From Pacificoceanicola sp049341065 (lineage in GTDB: Bacteria > Pseudomonadota > Alphaproteobacteria > Rhodobacterales > Rhodobacteraceae): DNA of 64,000 bases. The stretch lies in assembly GCF_049341065.1 (NCBI RefSeq), contig NZ_JBMPIX010000007.1, forward strand, positions 124,001 through 188,000, written 5' to 3'. A program made the translations under genes and the position numbers. Every line of letters starts with the position of its first letter. Position 1 is the stretch's first letter. Below the pieces are notes generated by a model that saw nothing but the letters and a program-made list of their open reading frames with translations, had not been told where the DNA came from and searched no databases. This document shows, in pieces, positions 34,992 through 44,012 of this stretch.

Positions 34992-37900
34992 ATGCCACAA
35001 GATCACACCGACACCTTGCGCGCCCGTATTGACGCTGGCACCTACGCCAATGAGGCGCAAACCGTCGCGCGTCTGGCAGCCCAGGCCGATCTGACGGCCG
35101 AGGACCGCTCTGCCATCAGCGCCCGAGCCGCCGGATTGGTCAGCGACATTCGCGGCACTTCGAACCCAGGGCTGATGGAGGTCTTTCTGGCCGAATATGG
35201 CCTCTCCACCGACGAAGGCATTGCCCTGATGTGTCTGGCCGAAGCCTTGTTGCGCGTGCCTGACGCCGAAACCATCGACGCCCTGATCGAGGACAAGATC
35301 GCGCCGTCCGACTGGGGCAAGCATATGGGGCACTCGACCTCGCCGCTTGTCAATGCCTCAACATGGGCCCTAATGCTGACCGGCAAGGTGCTGGACGAAC
35401 GCAACCCCGGTCCGGTCAAGCACCTGCGCAGCGCCATCAAACGGCTGGGCGAGCCGGTGATCCGTACCGCCGTCGGCCGCGCCATGAAGGAAATGGGCGC
35501 GCAATTCGTGCTGGGCGAGACGATTCAAAAGGCGATGAAGCGCGGCAGCGCCCAAGAGGCGAAAGGCTATACCTACAGCTATGACATGCTGGGCGAAGCC
35601 GCCCGCACCGAAGGGGACGCCAAGCGCTATCATCTGGCGTATTCGCGCGCCATCGGGGCCATCTCTGAAGCTGCGCGTGGCAATGACATCCGCACCAACC
35701 CCGGTATTTCAGTCAAACTGTCCGCGCTGCATCCGCGCTATGACGAATTGCAGCACCAGACGGTGATGGATGAGGTCGTCCCGCGCCTGCGCACCCTGTG
35801 CCAACTGGCCCGCAGCGCCGGGATTGGCCTGAACATCGACGCCGAAGAAGCCGACCGGCTGGATATCTCTCTGGACGTTATCGAAGACGTGTTGTCAGAA
35901 CCCTCGCTCGCCGGATGGGACGGGTTCGGCGTTGTGGTGCAGGCCTACGGGCATCGCGCCAGCTATGTGATCGACTGGCTGTACGATCTGGCCAACCGGC
36001 TGGATCGCAAGATCATGGTGCGGCTGGTCAAAGGCGCTTATTGGGACACCGAGGTGAAGCGTGCTCAGGTTGCGGGTATCGACGGGTTTCCGGTCTTCAC
36101 CTCCAAGGCGGCGACCGATGTGTCCTACATCGCCAACGCCCGCAAACTGCTGGGCATGACCGATCGGATCTATCCGCAATTCGCCACCCACAACGCTCAT
36201 ACCGTCGCCGCGATCCTGCACATGGGCGCGGACCCGGCGCTGTACGAATTCCAGCGGTTGCATGGCATGGGCGAAACCCTGCATTCGCTGGTCAAGGCCA
36301 AGGAAGGCACCCGCTGCCGCATCTACGCCCCCGTCGGCGCCCATCGCGACCTGCTGGCCTATCTGGTGCGCCGCTTGCTGGAGAACGGCGCGAACTCGTC
36401 TTTCGTCAACCAGATCGTTGACGAAGATGTCCCCCCCGAGGTGGTCGCCGCCGATCCCTTTGAGCAGGTCGCGGCCTCTGGCCTGACCACCGGGCCAAAC
36501 CTATTTGCACCCGAGCGCGCCAATTCCAAAGGCTTCGATCTGCGGGATCGACCGACGCTGCGCGCGATTGAAGCCGCACGCTCGAAATTTGCCAATCATT
36601 ATTGGTCCGGCACCCCGATCACCGCCGTGCCCGCGCCGCATGGCGCAAACGCCACGGTCCCGAACCCCGCCGATCCGGCCGACATCGTCGGTCAGATCAC
36701 ATGGGCCTCGGCGGAGAGCGTCAGCGCGGCCGCAAACGCGGCCCGGCCATGGGGTGCCTCGCCCTCTGAGCGCGCAGAAATCCTGAACCGCGCCGCTGAT
36801 CTCTATGAGGCAAACTACGGTGAACTCTTCGCGCTGTTGCACCGCGAAGCGGGCAAGCTGCTGCTGGATGCCGTGGCCGAACTGCGCGAAGCGGTGGATT
36901 TCCTGCGCTACTACGCGGCCCGGACCGAAGGCGGCGAGGCGCGCGGCACCTTCACTTGTATTTCGCCGTGGAACTTCCCGCTCGCGATCTTCACCGGGCA
37001 GGTTTCGGCTGCTTTGGCGGCGGGGAACGCCGTGCTTGCCAAACCGGCCGAGCAGACCTCGCTCATCGCGCATCGCGCCGTCGAACTGCTTCACGAGGCT
37101 GGCGTGCCGCGCACGGCCCTGCAATGTCTACCCGGCGCAGGCGACGTGGGCGGAGCGCTGACCGCCTGCGCGCTTGTCGATGGCGTGGCGTTCACTGGCT
37201 CGACGGAAACCGCGCAGATCATCCACCGCGCCATGGCGGCCAACCTTGCCCCCGGCGCGCCTTTGATCGCCGAAACCGGCGGGTTGAACGCGATGATCGT
37301 CGACAGCACCGCCTTGCCCGAACAGGCGGTTCAGGCCATCGTGGAAAGCGCCTTCCAATCTGCGGGCCAACGCTGCTCAGCCCTACGCTGCCTGTATGTG
37401 CAAGAGGACATCGCCGAAAGCTTCCTTGAGATGCTGCAAGGCGCTATGGACGCGCTTGTCATGGGCAATCCGTGGAATGTCGCCACCGACGTTGGCCCGG
37501 TGATCGATGAAGAGGCCCGCGCCGGCATTCTGGCGCATATTCGCACCGCGCAGGCCGAAGGCCGCGTTCTGCGCACCTATCCGACGCCGGATCAGGGCTA
37601 TTTCGTCGCACCCACGCTGATCAGGATTGACGGCATTGACGATCTTGAGCGCGAAATCTTTGGCCCGGTGCTGCATGTCGCAACCTTCAAATCAACCGGG
37701 CTGGACAAGGTCATCGATGCGATCAACGCGACCGGCTATGGGCTGACCTTTGGCCTGCAAACCCGGATCGACGACCGCGTACAACACGTGACCGAACGGG
37801 TCCATGCCGGAAATATCTATGTGAACCGCAACCAGATCGGCGCCATCGTCGGCAGCCAACCCTTTGGCGGTGAAGGCCTTTCCGGTACAGGCCCCAAAGC

Positions 37901-38414
37901 GGGCGGGCCTTTGTATCTGGATCGTTTCCGCAGCCACCCGGCACCGCTTGCTGGTGCGCCGGTAACGGCACAGGCCGACGTGGCCGCCATCCAGAAGGCC
38001 TTGGCCCAGACCCACGCAGCCGCGCCCAAGATTCGGACGGAACTGCCGGGTCCGACAGGCGAAGCCAACCAGTACAGCACCCTCCAGCGCCCGCCCGTGC
38101 TGTGCCTTGGTCCGGGCGCCGAAGCCGCAAAAACACAGGCCGAGGCGATCAAGGGCTTTGGCGGGAACGCGGTCGCGGTGGCGGAGACGCTCGCGCCGGA
38201 GGCACTTGGCCAATTGAATGGCTTTTCGGGCGTGATTTGGTGGGGCGATGAGGGCACAGCGCAGACCTACCGGTCAGCGCTGGCACGGCGTTCGGGCGTG
38301 ATCCTGCCACTGATAACCGGCGCGCCGGACAAGGGCCACGCCCTGGCCGAACGTCACGTCTGCATCGACACCACCGCCGCCGGCGGCAACGCCGCCCTTT
38401 TGGCCGGGCAATAA
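34992..38414 (+). CDS. putA: Bifunctional proline dehydrogenase / P5C dehydrogenase
   Basis: This 1140-residue membrane-associated enzyme oxidises proline to glutamate. The proline dehydrogenase domain covers about residues 150-460 (GIGLNIDAEEADRLDISLDV; MVRLVKGAYWDTEVKRAQ). The glutamate-semialdehyde dehydrogenase domain covers about 540-1000, with FTCISPWNFPLAIFTGQV, IAETGGLNAMIVD and the catalytic Cys in SAGQRCSALRC. A C-terminal 100-residue region follows. The N-terminal ribbon-helix-helix DNA-binding domain of trifunctional PutA is absent, so regulation falls to PutR. It is divergent from putR and shows a GGAGAGAG ribosome binding site. Confidence 0.97.
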   Translation: MPQDHTDTLRARIDAGTYANEAQTVARLAAQADLTAEDRSAISARAAGLVSDIRGTSNPGLMEVFLAEYGLSTDEGIALMCLAEALLRVPDAETIDALIEDKIAPSDWGKHMGHSTSPLVNASTWALMLTGKVLDERNPGPVKHLRSAIKRLGEPVIRTAVGRAMKEMGAQFVLGETIQKAMKRGSAQEAKGYTYSYDMLGEAARTEGDAKRYHLAYSRAIGAISEAARGNDIRTNPGISVKLSALHPRYDELQHQTVMDEVVPRLRTLCQLARSAGIGLNIDAEEADRLDISLDVIEDVLSEPSLAGWDGFGVVVQAYGHRASYVIDWLYDLANRLDRKIMVRLVKGAYWDTEVKRAQVAGIDGFPVFTSKAATDVSYIANARKLLGMTDRIYPQFATHNAHTVAAILHMGADPALYEFQRLHGMGETLHSLVKAKEGTRCRIYAPVGAHRDLLAYLVRRLLENGANSSFVNQIVDEDVPPEVVAADPFEQVAASGLTTGPNLFAPERANSKGFDLRDRPTLRAIEAARSKFANHYWSGTPITAVPAPHGANATVPNPADPADIVGQITWASAESVSAAANAARPWGASPSERAEILNRAADLYEANYGELFALLHREAGKLLLDAVAELREAVDFLRYYAARTEGGEARGTFTCISPWNFPLAIFTGQVSAALAAGNAVLAKPAEQTSLIAHRAVELLHEAGVPRTALQCLPGAGDVGGALTACALVDGVAFTGSTETAQIIHRAMAANLAPGAPLIAETGGLNAMIVDSTALPEQAVQAIVESAFQSAGQRCSALRCLYVQEDIAESFLEMLQGAMDALVMGNPWNVATDVGPVIDEEARAGILAHIRTAQAEGRVLRTYPTPDQGYFVAPTLIRIDGIDDLEREIFGPVLHVATFKSTGLDKVIDAINATGYGLTFGLQTRIDDRVQHVTERVHAGNIYVNRNQIGAIVGSQPFGGEGLSGTGPKAGGPLYLDRFRSHPAPLAGAPVTAQADVAAIQKALAQTHAAAPKIRTELPGPTGEANQYSTLQRPPVLCLGPGAEAAKTQAEAIKGFGGNAVAVAETLAPEALGQLNGFSGVIWWGDEGTAQTYRSALARRSGVILPLITGAPDKGHALAERHVCIDTTAAGGNAALLAGQ

Positions 38415-38449
38415 CCAATCCAGGTCGATTTTTCGCAGAAAACTCTGTT

Positions 38450-38483
38450 CCCCGTCGCGCATCGCCTTGACGCCGCGACGGGG
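38450..38483. other. Hairpin in the leader of the rhomboid gene
   Basis: A 10-bp stem CCCCGTCGCG (38450-38459) with CGCGACGGGG (38474-38483) lies between putA and the rhomboid start. There is no T-run. It overlaps the GGGGAGG stretch at 38480-38486 that could serve as ribosome binding site, so it could end putA transcripts or hide the site. Confidence 0.45.
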
Positions 38484-38500
38484 AGGCGCAAACTCCCTTC

Positions 38501-39244
38501 ATGTTTCCCATTCGTGATCACAACCCGTCGGGCCGTGTGCCCTATGTCACCTACGCGCTGATCATGGCCAACGTGGGCATCTTTCTTTCGACATGGAACC
38601 TGCACGCCGACCAACGCGCGCTTTATCAGTTTTACAGCGCCTACGCGTTGGTGCCTGCGATGGTGTCTGACGGCTATGGATTTTCCGGCTTCGTGACCTC
38701 GATGTTCCTGCACGGCGGGCTGGCGCATCTTGGCGGCAACATGTTGTTTTTGTTCATCTTCGGGGACAACGTCGAAGATGAGATGGGCCATGTCGGCTAT
38801 ATGCTCTTCTACCTTGCCTGCGGGATCGGCGCGGGACTGGCGCAATACATCTCGGCGCCGCTTTCGCCTGTGCCAACCGTGGGCGCTTCGGGCGCCATCG
38901 CCGGAGTGATGGGAGGCTATCTGCTGCTCTTCCCCAAGGCCCGCGTCGATATTCTGGTCATCCTGATCGTGATTTTCCGCGTGATCCCCCTGCCCGCCTG
39001 GATCCTTCTGACCCTATGGTTCGCAATGCAGATCTTTGGCGGCTTTGGCACAGCGGCCGCTGGCGGCGGCGTCGCCTACTGGGCACATGCCGGCGGTTTT
39101 CTGATCGGGGTGGGTCTGACAGTACCGCTCTGGCGCCGGTTGGGCGGCCTCGCGTTCTGGAGCCGCACCGACGGCCACCCACCGCATCCAGGCACTCAGT
39201 ATGCGATTTCTGCGACCCGCATTCCAAGGATACCAAGACGATGA
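38501..39244 (+). CDS. Rhomboid-family intramembrane serine protease
   Basis: This 247-residue protein has six or more membrane helices. The catalytic Ser is in VGASGAIAGVMGGYL (GxSG) near residue 130, its histidine partner in YWAHAGGFLIG near residue 195, and HGGLAHLGGNMLFLFIFGDN carries the helix 2 motif. It cleaves membrane substrates; those here are unknown. The C-terminal 40 residues are cytoplasmic and Arg/Pro-rich. It overlaps the GFA gene by four bases. Confidence 0.93.
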   Translation: MFPIRDHNPSGRVPYVTYALIMANVGIFLSTWNLHADQRALYQFYSAYALVPAMVSDGYGFSGFVTSMFLHGGLAHLGGNMLFLFIFGDNVEDEMGHVGYMLFYLACGIGAGLAQYISAPLSPVPTVGASGAIAGVMGGYLLLFPKARVDILVILIVIFRVIPLPAWILLTLWFAMQIFGGFGTAAAGGGVAYWAHAGGFLIGVGLTVPLWRRLGGLAFWSRTDGHPPHPGTQYAISATRIPRIPRR

Positions 39245-39618
39245 GCGCTCCGGTCAAAGCCACCTGCCATTGCGGCGCGGTCGAACTGCGCGTGACCCTC
39301 AGCGATGGATTCAACACCGCCCGCCGCTGCGACTGTTCCTTCTGTCGCAGGCGCAGCGTCCCGGTTGTCTCGGCCCCCTTGGACGGAATCGAGGTGATCC
39401 AAGGCGCGGACCAGCTGACACTATATGAATGGGGCACCAAGACCGCGAAACACCATTTCTGCTCGGTCTGCGGGATCTATATGTACCATCGGCGCCGCTC
39501 GAACCCGAATGAGTACGGCGTCAACCTATATGCCATTGAAGGCGCCGAGCCGAAGGATTTTGAGCCCGTTATCTGGCACGATGGTGTCAATCACCCCTCG
39601 GATCGTGGCACAACGTGA
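39241..39618 (+). CDS. GFA-family (glutathione-dependent formaldehyde-activating-like) protein
   Basis: This 125-residue zinc protein has the GFA cysteine sets: TCHCGAVELRV, CDCSFCRRRS and HHFCSVCGIYMYH. These bind two zinc ions. Family members include formaldehyde-activating enzyme (Gfa) but most are of unknown function. It is coupled to the rhomboid gene by ATGA. There is no signal peptide. Confidence 0.9.
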   Translation: MSAPVKATCHCGAVELRVTLSDGFNTARRCDCSFCRRRSVPVVSAPLDGIEVIQGADQLTLYEWGTKTAKHHFCSVCGIYMYHRRRSNPNEYGVNLYAIEGAEPKDFEPVIWHDGVNHPSDRGTT

Positions 39619-39666
39619 CGCGTTCCAAATGATCTGGAAAACACCCCTTGCGCACTGGCACGAAGG

Positions 39667-40458
39667 TCAGGCTTCGCGGATGATCTTGGCGAACTGATCG
39701 AAAATCTGGTTGTTCGCACAAAGAATTGCGCCCGCTTCAAGCGGATCTTGATCCTTGCGGACGCCTTCCACCAAAGCCCCGGCCTCTTTCGCGATCAGGA
39801 ACCCGGCAGCGACGCTGGTCAGGGGCAGCTCGCGCTCCCAATAGCCATCGAAGCGGCCTGCGGCGACATAGGCCAGATCCAATGCGGAAGCGCCCCACTG
39901 GCGCGCGCCAGCGCATTCCGGCATCAAGCGGGCAAGATCCTTGATCGTGGCCGGAAGAGTACGTTTGGTGCTGTGCGGCACGCCCGTCGCAAAAAGCGCC
40001 TCAACCATGCGCGAACGGCCGGAAACCCGCATCCGTTTGGAATCGTTCAGCCATGCCCCGGCACCGCGTTCTGAATAGAACATTTCATCCTTGGCCGGAT
40101 CAAAAACCACGCCCGAGACGATCTGCCCCTTATGCTCCAACGCGATCGAGATGCACCAATGCGGCAGGCCGTGCAGGAAGTTCGCGCTGCCGCCCAAAGG
40201 ATCGACGATCCAGCGGCGCGTCGGGTCATCGCCCTCGATTTCTCCGCTGATGTCGCCAAGCCAGCCATAGCTGGTGCGCGCGCCCATCAATTCTTCTCGC
40301 AGGATCTCTTCTGCGGCGATGTCAGCCCGGCTGACAAAATCACCGGCCCCCCGCAAGGAAACCTGAAGGTTTTCGACTTCGCGGAAGTCCTTGACCAGAG
40401 AACGGCCCGCTTTGCGCGCCGCTTTCATCATAATATTGAGATTCGCGCTGCCCTGCAT
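39667..40458 (-). CDS. Inositol-monophosphatase family protein with lost metal ligands
   Basis: This 263-residue protein has the overall fold of IMPase/SuhB: VSRADIAAEEILREEL, RRWIVDPLGGSANFLHGLPH, FDPAKDEMFYSERGAGAW and AYVAAGRFDGYWE. Key residues are changed, however. The glutamate of GEES is GDIS, the second aspartate of DPLDGTTNF is Gly (DPLGGSANF), and the WD before AAG is TS (LTSVAAG). That removes most of the three-metal site, so catalysis is unlikely; the first Asp of the DPL motif is kept. It may be a pseudoenzyme with a scaffolding or regulatory role, as SuhB has with ribosomal antitermination. The start at 40458 fits the conserved N-terminus. Confidence 0.85.
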   Translation of the reverse strand: MQGSANLNIMMKAARKAGRSLVKDFREVENLQVSLRGAGDFVSRADIAAEEILREELMGARTSYGWLGDISGEIEGDDPTRRWIVDPLGGSANFLHGLPHWCISIALEHKGQIVSGVVFDPAKDEMFYSERGAGAWLNDSKRMRVSGRSRMVEALFATGVPHSTKRTLPATIKDLARLMPECAGARQWGASALDLAYVAAGRFDGYWERELPLTSVAAGFLIAKEAGALVEGVRKDQDPLEAGAILCANNQIFDQFAKIIREA

Positions 40459-40480
40459 CGGTTCGGCCCTCATAAGCAAT

Positions 40481-40504
40481 CAGGCCGCGCGTATACGCGG
40501 CCTG
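40481..40504. terminator. Hairpin upstream of the IMPase-like gene
   Basis: A perfect 9-bp stem CAGGCCGCG (40481-40489) with CGCGGCCTG (40496-40504) lies between the IMPase-like gene and the gene before it on the minus strand. It could end the transcript of that upstream gene (40553-40867). There is no T-run. Confidence 0.5.
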
Positions 40505-40552
40505 ACCTGGAATGCCAAGAGCACGAGGCAAGCCCCCGTGCCTTGAAGTCAT

Positions 40553-40867
40553 TTAGCGATAAACAACACCCTTTTCACCCACCGGCGCATAGGCGCGGGG
40601 CTTGTAGGCCGGCTTGGGCTTGTAAGCGGCCTTGCCGGGGCGGTTCACATAGGGGCCGGCATTGGGCACACCGCAGCAGACCACTCCACCCATGGTGACG
40701 GGCTGCAGACCCGCCGGGCACATGTTCGGCGCGTTGTAGCTGTGCATAAGGAAGTTCGAGTTCGGATCGTTGGTCGCGTCACCCATGTACATGTCACCCC
40801 ATGCAAAGGCTGCTCCGCCCGTCAGGGCAAAACCAACCGCCAAACCAAGTGTCCCGAAAATACGCAT
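40553..40867 (-). CDS. Small secreted protein
   Basis: This 104-residue protein has a signal peptide (residues 1-22, ending GAAFAW). The mature part begins WGDMYMGDATNDPNSNFLM, has three cysteines in the middle (PNMCPAG, VVCCGVP), and ends with a Lys/Pro/Tyr-rich tail (KAAYKPKPAYKPRAYAP). I do not recognise the family. The ATG at 40867 has GGGGGAC upstream. Its direction is the same as that of the IMPase-like gene, and the hairpin at 40481 separates them. Confidence 0.65.
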   Translation of the reverse strand: MRIFGTLGLAVGFALTGGAAFAWGDMYMGDATNDPNSNFLMHSYNAPNMCPAGLQPVTMGGVVCCGVPNAGPYVNRPGKAAYKPKPAYKPRAYAPVGEKGVVYR

Positions 40868-41029
40868 AATGTCCCCCATCGTGACCGAAATTTTATCTTC
40901 GCTTGTCTTTCAGGCTACCAGCCCAAGAGCGCAAGTCAATTTTTTCCTGTGGGAAATCGGGGATTTGATGCTTTTTGGCGCGGGGCATAGGTAGCGCACA
41001 TATTCAAAGAATTTTTGTCTCTGAGAAGT

Positions 41030-41055
41030 AAAAACGCCCTGACATGGTCAGGGCG
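41030..41055 (-). terminator. Intrinsic terminator of an unassigned minus-strand transcript
   Basis: On the minus strand a 9-bp stem CGCCCTGAC/GTCAGGGCG (41047-41055 with 41035-41043) is followed directly by five T residues (41030-41034). It lies 35 bases past a 33-codon ORF and far from any other gene on that strand: the MarR stop is 330 bases upstream. A short mRNA or a small RNA must end here. Confidence 0.85.
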
Positions 41056-41089
41056 CGGAACTCGTTACAAAACCGGGTGCCTGTAGCAT

Positions 41090-41191
41090 CTACCGTGATG
41101 CGAAACCTGCCAGCAGGGCGCGCAGCGCTACGGGGGACAGAGGGAACAGAGGGTTGATCGCCGGTGCCGTCTGTTTTGATTTTTGTGCCAT
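41090..41191 (-). CDS. Possible 33-residue small protein (or small RNA)
   Basis: A 33-codon frame starts ATGGCACAAAAATC at 41191, with GGGGATC about 7 bases upstream, and ends in TAG. The peptide is basic and then hydrophobic: MAQKSKQTAPAINPLFPLSP, then VALRALLAGFASR, which could be an amphipathic helix. It is shorter than most gene finders report. It sits 35 bases before a strong terminator. The same region may be a non-coding RNA. Confidence 0.4.
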   Translation of the reverse strand: MAQKSKQTAPAINPLFPLSPVALRALLAGFASR

Positions 41192-41386
41192 TCACTGATC
41201 CCCGTGGAATGAGGAACTTTTAACTCCCAAAGGGATGGTCCGTCATGGGGAGAAAGAGGCGCGGTTTCCCCAACGCCTGCTTTGCCGTCGAGCAGGACAG
41301 GGCCTTCTGGCCAGTCATGACTGCTCTAAAATCTTGATATTGCATCGGCCATTTCATGGAATGGCCAAAGCATCCGGCCCCAAAGG

Positions 41387-41884
41387 TCAGTAAATATAGC
41401 GGATCTGGTCTGTCCAGTAACGTTCAACCCGGCGCAGCGAGTTTGTGATCTCGTCAATGCCGTCAATGCTCAGAACGCTCTTTGACTGCAGGCCATCCGC
41501 ATGGCGCCCGAACAACTCGGTAACGATGTCGCGGATTTCGCGGCCCCGCTGCGTCAGACGCACGCGCACCGAGCGGCGGTCAATCTCGCAACGCTGGTGG
41601 TGCATATAGCCCATCTCGACGAGCTTTTTCAGGTTATAGCTGACGTTGCTGCCCTGATAATAGCCGCGCGACTTGAGTTCGCCTGCGGTCACTTCGTTGT
41701 CACCGATATTGAACAGCAGCAAAGCCTGCACCGCGTTCACATCGATGATGCCAAGCCGCTCAAATTCATCCTTGATGACATCCAGCAGCAAGCGGTGGAG
41801 ACGTTCCACCAAGCTGAGCGCATCAAGGTAACTGGCCATATAACCCTGCTCACCGGGTTTCGCCATCTTGGAATGAATACTCAT
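41387..41884 (-). CDS. MarR-family regulator, LdtR-like
   Basis: This 165-residue winged-helix protein has EVTAGELKSRGYYQGSNVSY as the recognition region and CEIDRRSVRVRLTQRGREI as the wing. The segment VQALLLFNIGDNEVTAGEL resembles LdtR of Liberibacter and its relatives, which regulate envelope and L,D-transpeptidase genes; that resemblance is from memory, not a search. It is preceded by GGAGACGG and stands alone on the minus strand, 135 bases from sdhE. The regulon is unknown. Confidence 0.82.
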   Translation of the reverse strand: MSIHSKMAKPGEQGYMASYLDALSLVERLHRLLLDVIKDEFERLGIIDVNAVQALLLFNIGDNEVTAGELKSRGYYQGSNVSYNLKKLVEMGYMHHQRCEIDRRSVRVRLTQRGREIRDIVTELFGRHADGLQSKSVLSIDGIDEITNSLRRVERYWTDQIRYIY

Positions 41885-42019
41885 ATCCGTCTCCGCCTGT
41901 GTTTTTCTGCAGACGGAAACTCAACGAAAAAAACCAATATAGGGTTAAATGACGACGATAATGGGAAAAATGCGAACGATATTTGCGTCGTATTTCTTTC
42001 GACTGCTGCACAGAGCCGG

Positions 42020-42283
42020 TCAGCCTGCGCCCGAAGCAACCTCGCGGATATCCTCGATAAGCGCGAAATGTTCTTTGGGCGCAGGGACTTGTCCAGAAAC
42101 CCACTGATACAGGTCCTGATCGTTTTCGCTGAGAACGGCCTCGTAGGCATCCAGTTCAGGATCGCTCATCCCGGCCAGCTTTGCCTCGCTGTAGCGGATC
42201 AGAAGGATATCCATCTCCTTCATTCCTCGCCGCATCGAACGCATGGCCAACCTTTTCTTACGGGTTTCGCGATCCTCAAACAT
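42020..42283 (-). CDS. sdhE: Succinate dehydrogenase assembly factor 2 (SdhE)
   Basis: This 87-residue protein inserts or stabilises FAD in succinate dehydrogenase SdhA. The MRSMRRGMKEMDILL segment holds the RGxxExD motif of SdhE/SDHAF2, and the rest is a small helical bundle with DQDLYQWVSGQ. It follows the XRE-type regulator gene by one base, so both are on one transcript. The sdh genes themselves are not in the window. Confidence 0.93.
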   Translation of the reverse strand: MFEDRETRKKRLAMRSMRRGMKEMDILLIRYSEAKLAGMSDPELDAYEAVLSENDQDLYQWVSGQVPAPKEHFALIEDIREVASGAG

Positions 42284-42284
42284 C

Positions 42285-42683
42285 TCAGCCTTGTTCCTTC
42301 AAAAGCTTGCGAAGCGACTTTTCCAGCCGCCCCAGTTTTTCTGCCTGCGATTGCAGACCGGCCCGCATGGTCCGAATCTCGCCCAGAACGGCGACGACAT
42401 CCGGCGAAAGAGCATCCCCATCCGGGGTGCTGACCCCTTCGCCTTCGCCAGTGATCAGCCAAACCATCGAGACATTCAACACCCCCGAGATCATCGACAG
42501 CTTGTTGGCCCGCGGTTCGGACAGATCGTCCTCCCAGGATTCCAGGGTCTTGAGCTTGACGCCCATGCGTCTGGCCAGCACTTCCTGAGTCATCCCGGCT
42601 GCTTCGCGAGCAGCGGCAAGACGGTCGCCAAAAGTGGCTGCGTCCGGCCCATACCAGTCAGTCTCGGCTTTCATATCGGTCAT
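42285..42683 (-). CDS. XRE-family helix-turn-helix protein
   Basis: This 132-residue protein has a Cro/C1-type HTH at about residues 20-75 (DRLAAAREAAGMTQEVLARR, then LESWEDDLSEPRANKLSMIS) and a C-terminal helix (LQSQAEKLGRLEKSLRKLL) that may be a coiled coil. It looks like a chromosomal regulator rather than a phage repressor. It is the first gene of an operon with sdhE, one base apart, which suggests coregulation with respiration; the target is unknown. Confidence 0.85.
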   Translation of the reverse strand: MTDMKAETDWYGPDAATFGDRLAAAREAAGMTQEVLARRMGVKLKTLESWEDDLSEPRANKLSMISGVLNVSMVWLITGEGEGVSTPDGDALSPDVVAVLGEIRTMRAGLQSQAEKLGRLEKSLRKLLKEQG

Positions 42684-42794
42684 TCCAGTCCTTCCTTCCC
42701 GCGGAGTTTGCCGCGTGACAGCGGTGAAGCGCCTTGATTGCTGCTTTGGCGCAAACTAAGACAGACGGCGGCCATTTACAAACCGGTGATCCGT

Positions 42795-43997
42795 ATGCCC
42801 TTCCTCTCGACCACGCTTTCGCGCGTTCAGCCTTCGCCCACAGTGGCCATCACCCAGCTTGCGCGCGAATTGGCCGCAACCGGGCGCGACGTGATTTCGC
42901 TCAGCGCCGGTGAGCCTGACTTTGACACACCCGACAACATCAAGGCCGCCGCGATTGCGGCAATTCAGGAGGGGAAAACGAAATACACCGCCCCTGATGG
43001 CATCCCGGAACTGAAACAGGCGATCTGCGCCAAGTTCTCTCGCGAAAACGGGCTGGCCTACCAGCCCTCGCAGATCAGCGTCAGCACCGGCGGCAAGCAA
43101 GTGCTGTATAACGCGCTTTTGGCCACCCTGAACCCGGGCGACGAGGTGGTGATCCCCGCCCCCTATTGGGTCAGCTATCCTGACATCGTGCGCCTTGGTG
43201 GAGGTGAGCCGGTGATCGTCACCGGTGAACGCCAGATGGGCTACAAAATCACCCCCGAGGCACTGGAGGCGGCGATCACGCCAAAGACGAAATGGTTTAT
43301 CTTCAACTCGCCCTCCAATCCCACCGGCGCAGGCTATAGCCGCGATGGGCTGAAAGCGTTGACCGACGTCCTGCTACGCCACCCGCATGTCTGGGTGATG
43401 TCCGACGACATGTACGAACACCTTGCCTATGATGGCTTTGAATTCTGCACCCCGGCGCAGGTCGAACCGCAGCTGTATGACCGCACCCTGACCGTCAACG
43501 GCGTGTCCAAGGCCTATGCGATGACCGGCTGGCGCATTGGCTATGCTGGCGGCCCCGAGCATCTGATCGCCGCCATGCGCAAACTGCAAAGCCAAAGCAC
43601 CACCAACCCCAGTTCGATCAGCCAATGGGCCGCAGTCGAGGCCCTGAACGGCCCGCAAGAATTCCTTGCCGAACGCGGCGCGGCCTTCCTGCGCCGCCGC
43701 AACCTTGTGGTCGACGGTCTGAACGCCTGCAAAGGCGTGACATGCCCTACACCCGAAGGCGCTTTCTACGTCTATCCCGACATTTCGGACTGCATTGGCA
43801 AGACCAGCGCAGGCGGCGCAAAAATCGAGAATGACGAAGCCTTCTGCACCGCCTTGCTCGAAGAACAGGGCGTAGCGGTGGTCTTCGGCGCGGCCTTTGG
43901 GCTGTCGCCCTGCTTCCGCGTCAGCTATGCCGCGTCGGACGAGGCGCTGCGCGAAGCCTGCAACCGGATCGCGGCTTTCTGCGACGGCCTCACGTAA
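42795..43997 (+). CDS. Class I PLP-dependent aminotransferase (aspartate-type)
   Basis: This 400-residue enzyme has the fold and motifs of aspartate aminotransferase subgroup I-gamma (AspC/AatA): SLSAGEPDFDTPDNIK, PAPYWVSYPDIV, FNSPSNPTGAGY, the Schiff-base lysine in NGVSKAYAMTGWRIGY, and FRVSYAASDEALREA near the end. It transfers the amino group between aspartate and 2-oxoglutarate, and perhaps prephenate in this subgroup. The ATG at 42795 fits the conserved N-terminus. A hypothetical gene follows after 15 bases. Confidence 0.93.
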   Translation: MPFLSTTLSRVQPSPTVAITQLARELAATGRDVISLSAGEPDFDTPDNIKAAAIAAIQEGKTKYTAPDGIPELKQAICAKFSRENGLAYQPSQISVSTGGKQVLYNALLATLNPGDEVVIPAPYWVSYPDIVRLGGGEPVIVTGERQMGYKITPEALEAAITPKTKWFIFNSPSNPTGAGYSRDGLKALTDVLLRHPHVWVMSDDMYEHLAYDGFEFCTPAQVEPQLYDRTLTVNGVSKAYAMTGWRIGYAGGPEHLIAAMRKLQSQSTTNPSSISQWAAVEALNGPQEFLAERGAAFLRRRNLVVDGLNACKGVTCPTPEGAFYVYPDISDCIGKTSAGGAKIENDEAFCTALLEEQGVAVVFGAAFGLSPCFRVSYAASDEALREACNRIAAFCDGLT

Positions 43998-44012
43998 CGA
44001 AAAAGGTGCCCA

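Larger units (their letters stand above)
40868..41386. other. Intergenic region of 519 bases with a likely small transcript
   Basis: Between the small secreted protein and the MarR gene there is no ordinary gene. On the minus strand it holds a short ORF (41090-41191) and a strong terminator (41030-41055), listed separately. Near 41347-41367, GGCCATTTCATGGAATGGCC forms a hairpin 20 bases past the MarR stop and may end that transcript. The rest (40868-41029) includes AT-rich promoter-like sequence for the secreted protein. Confidence 0.55.
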
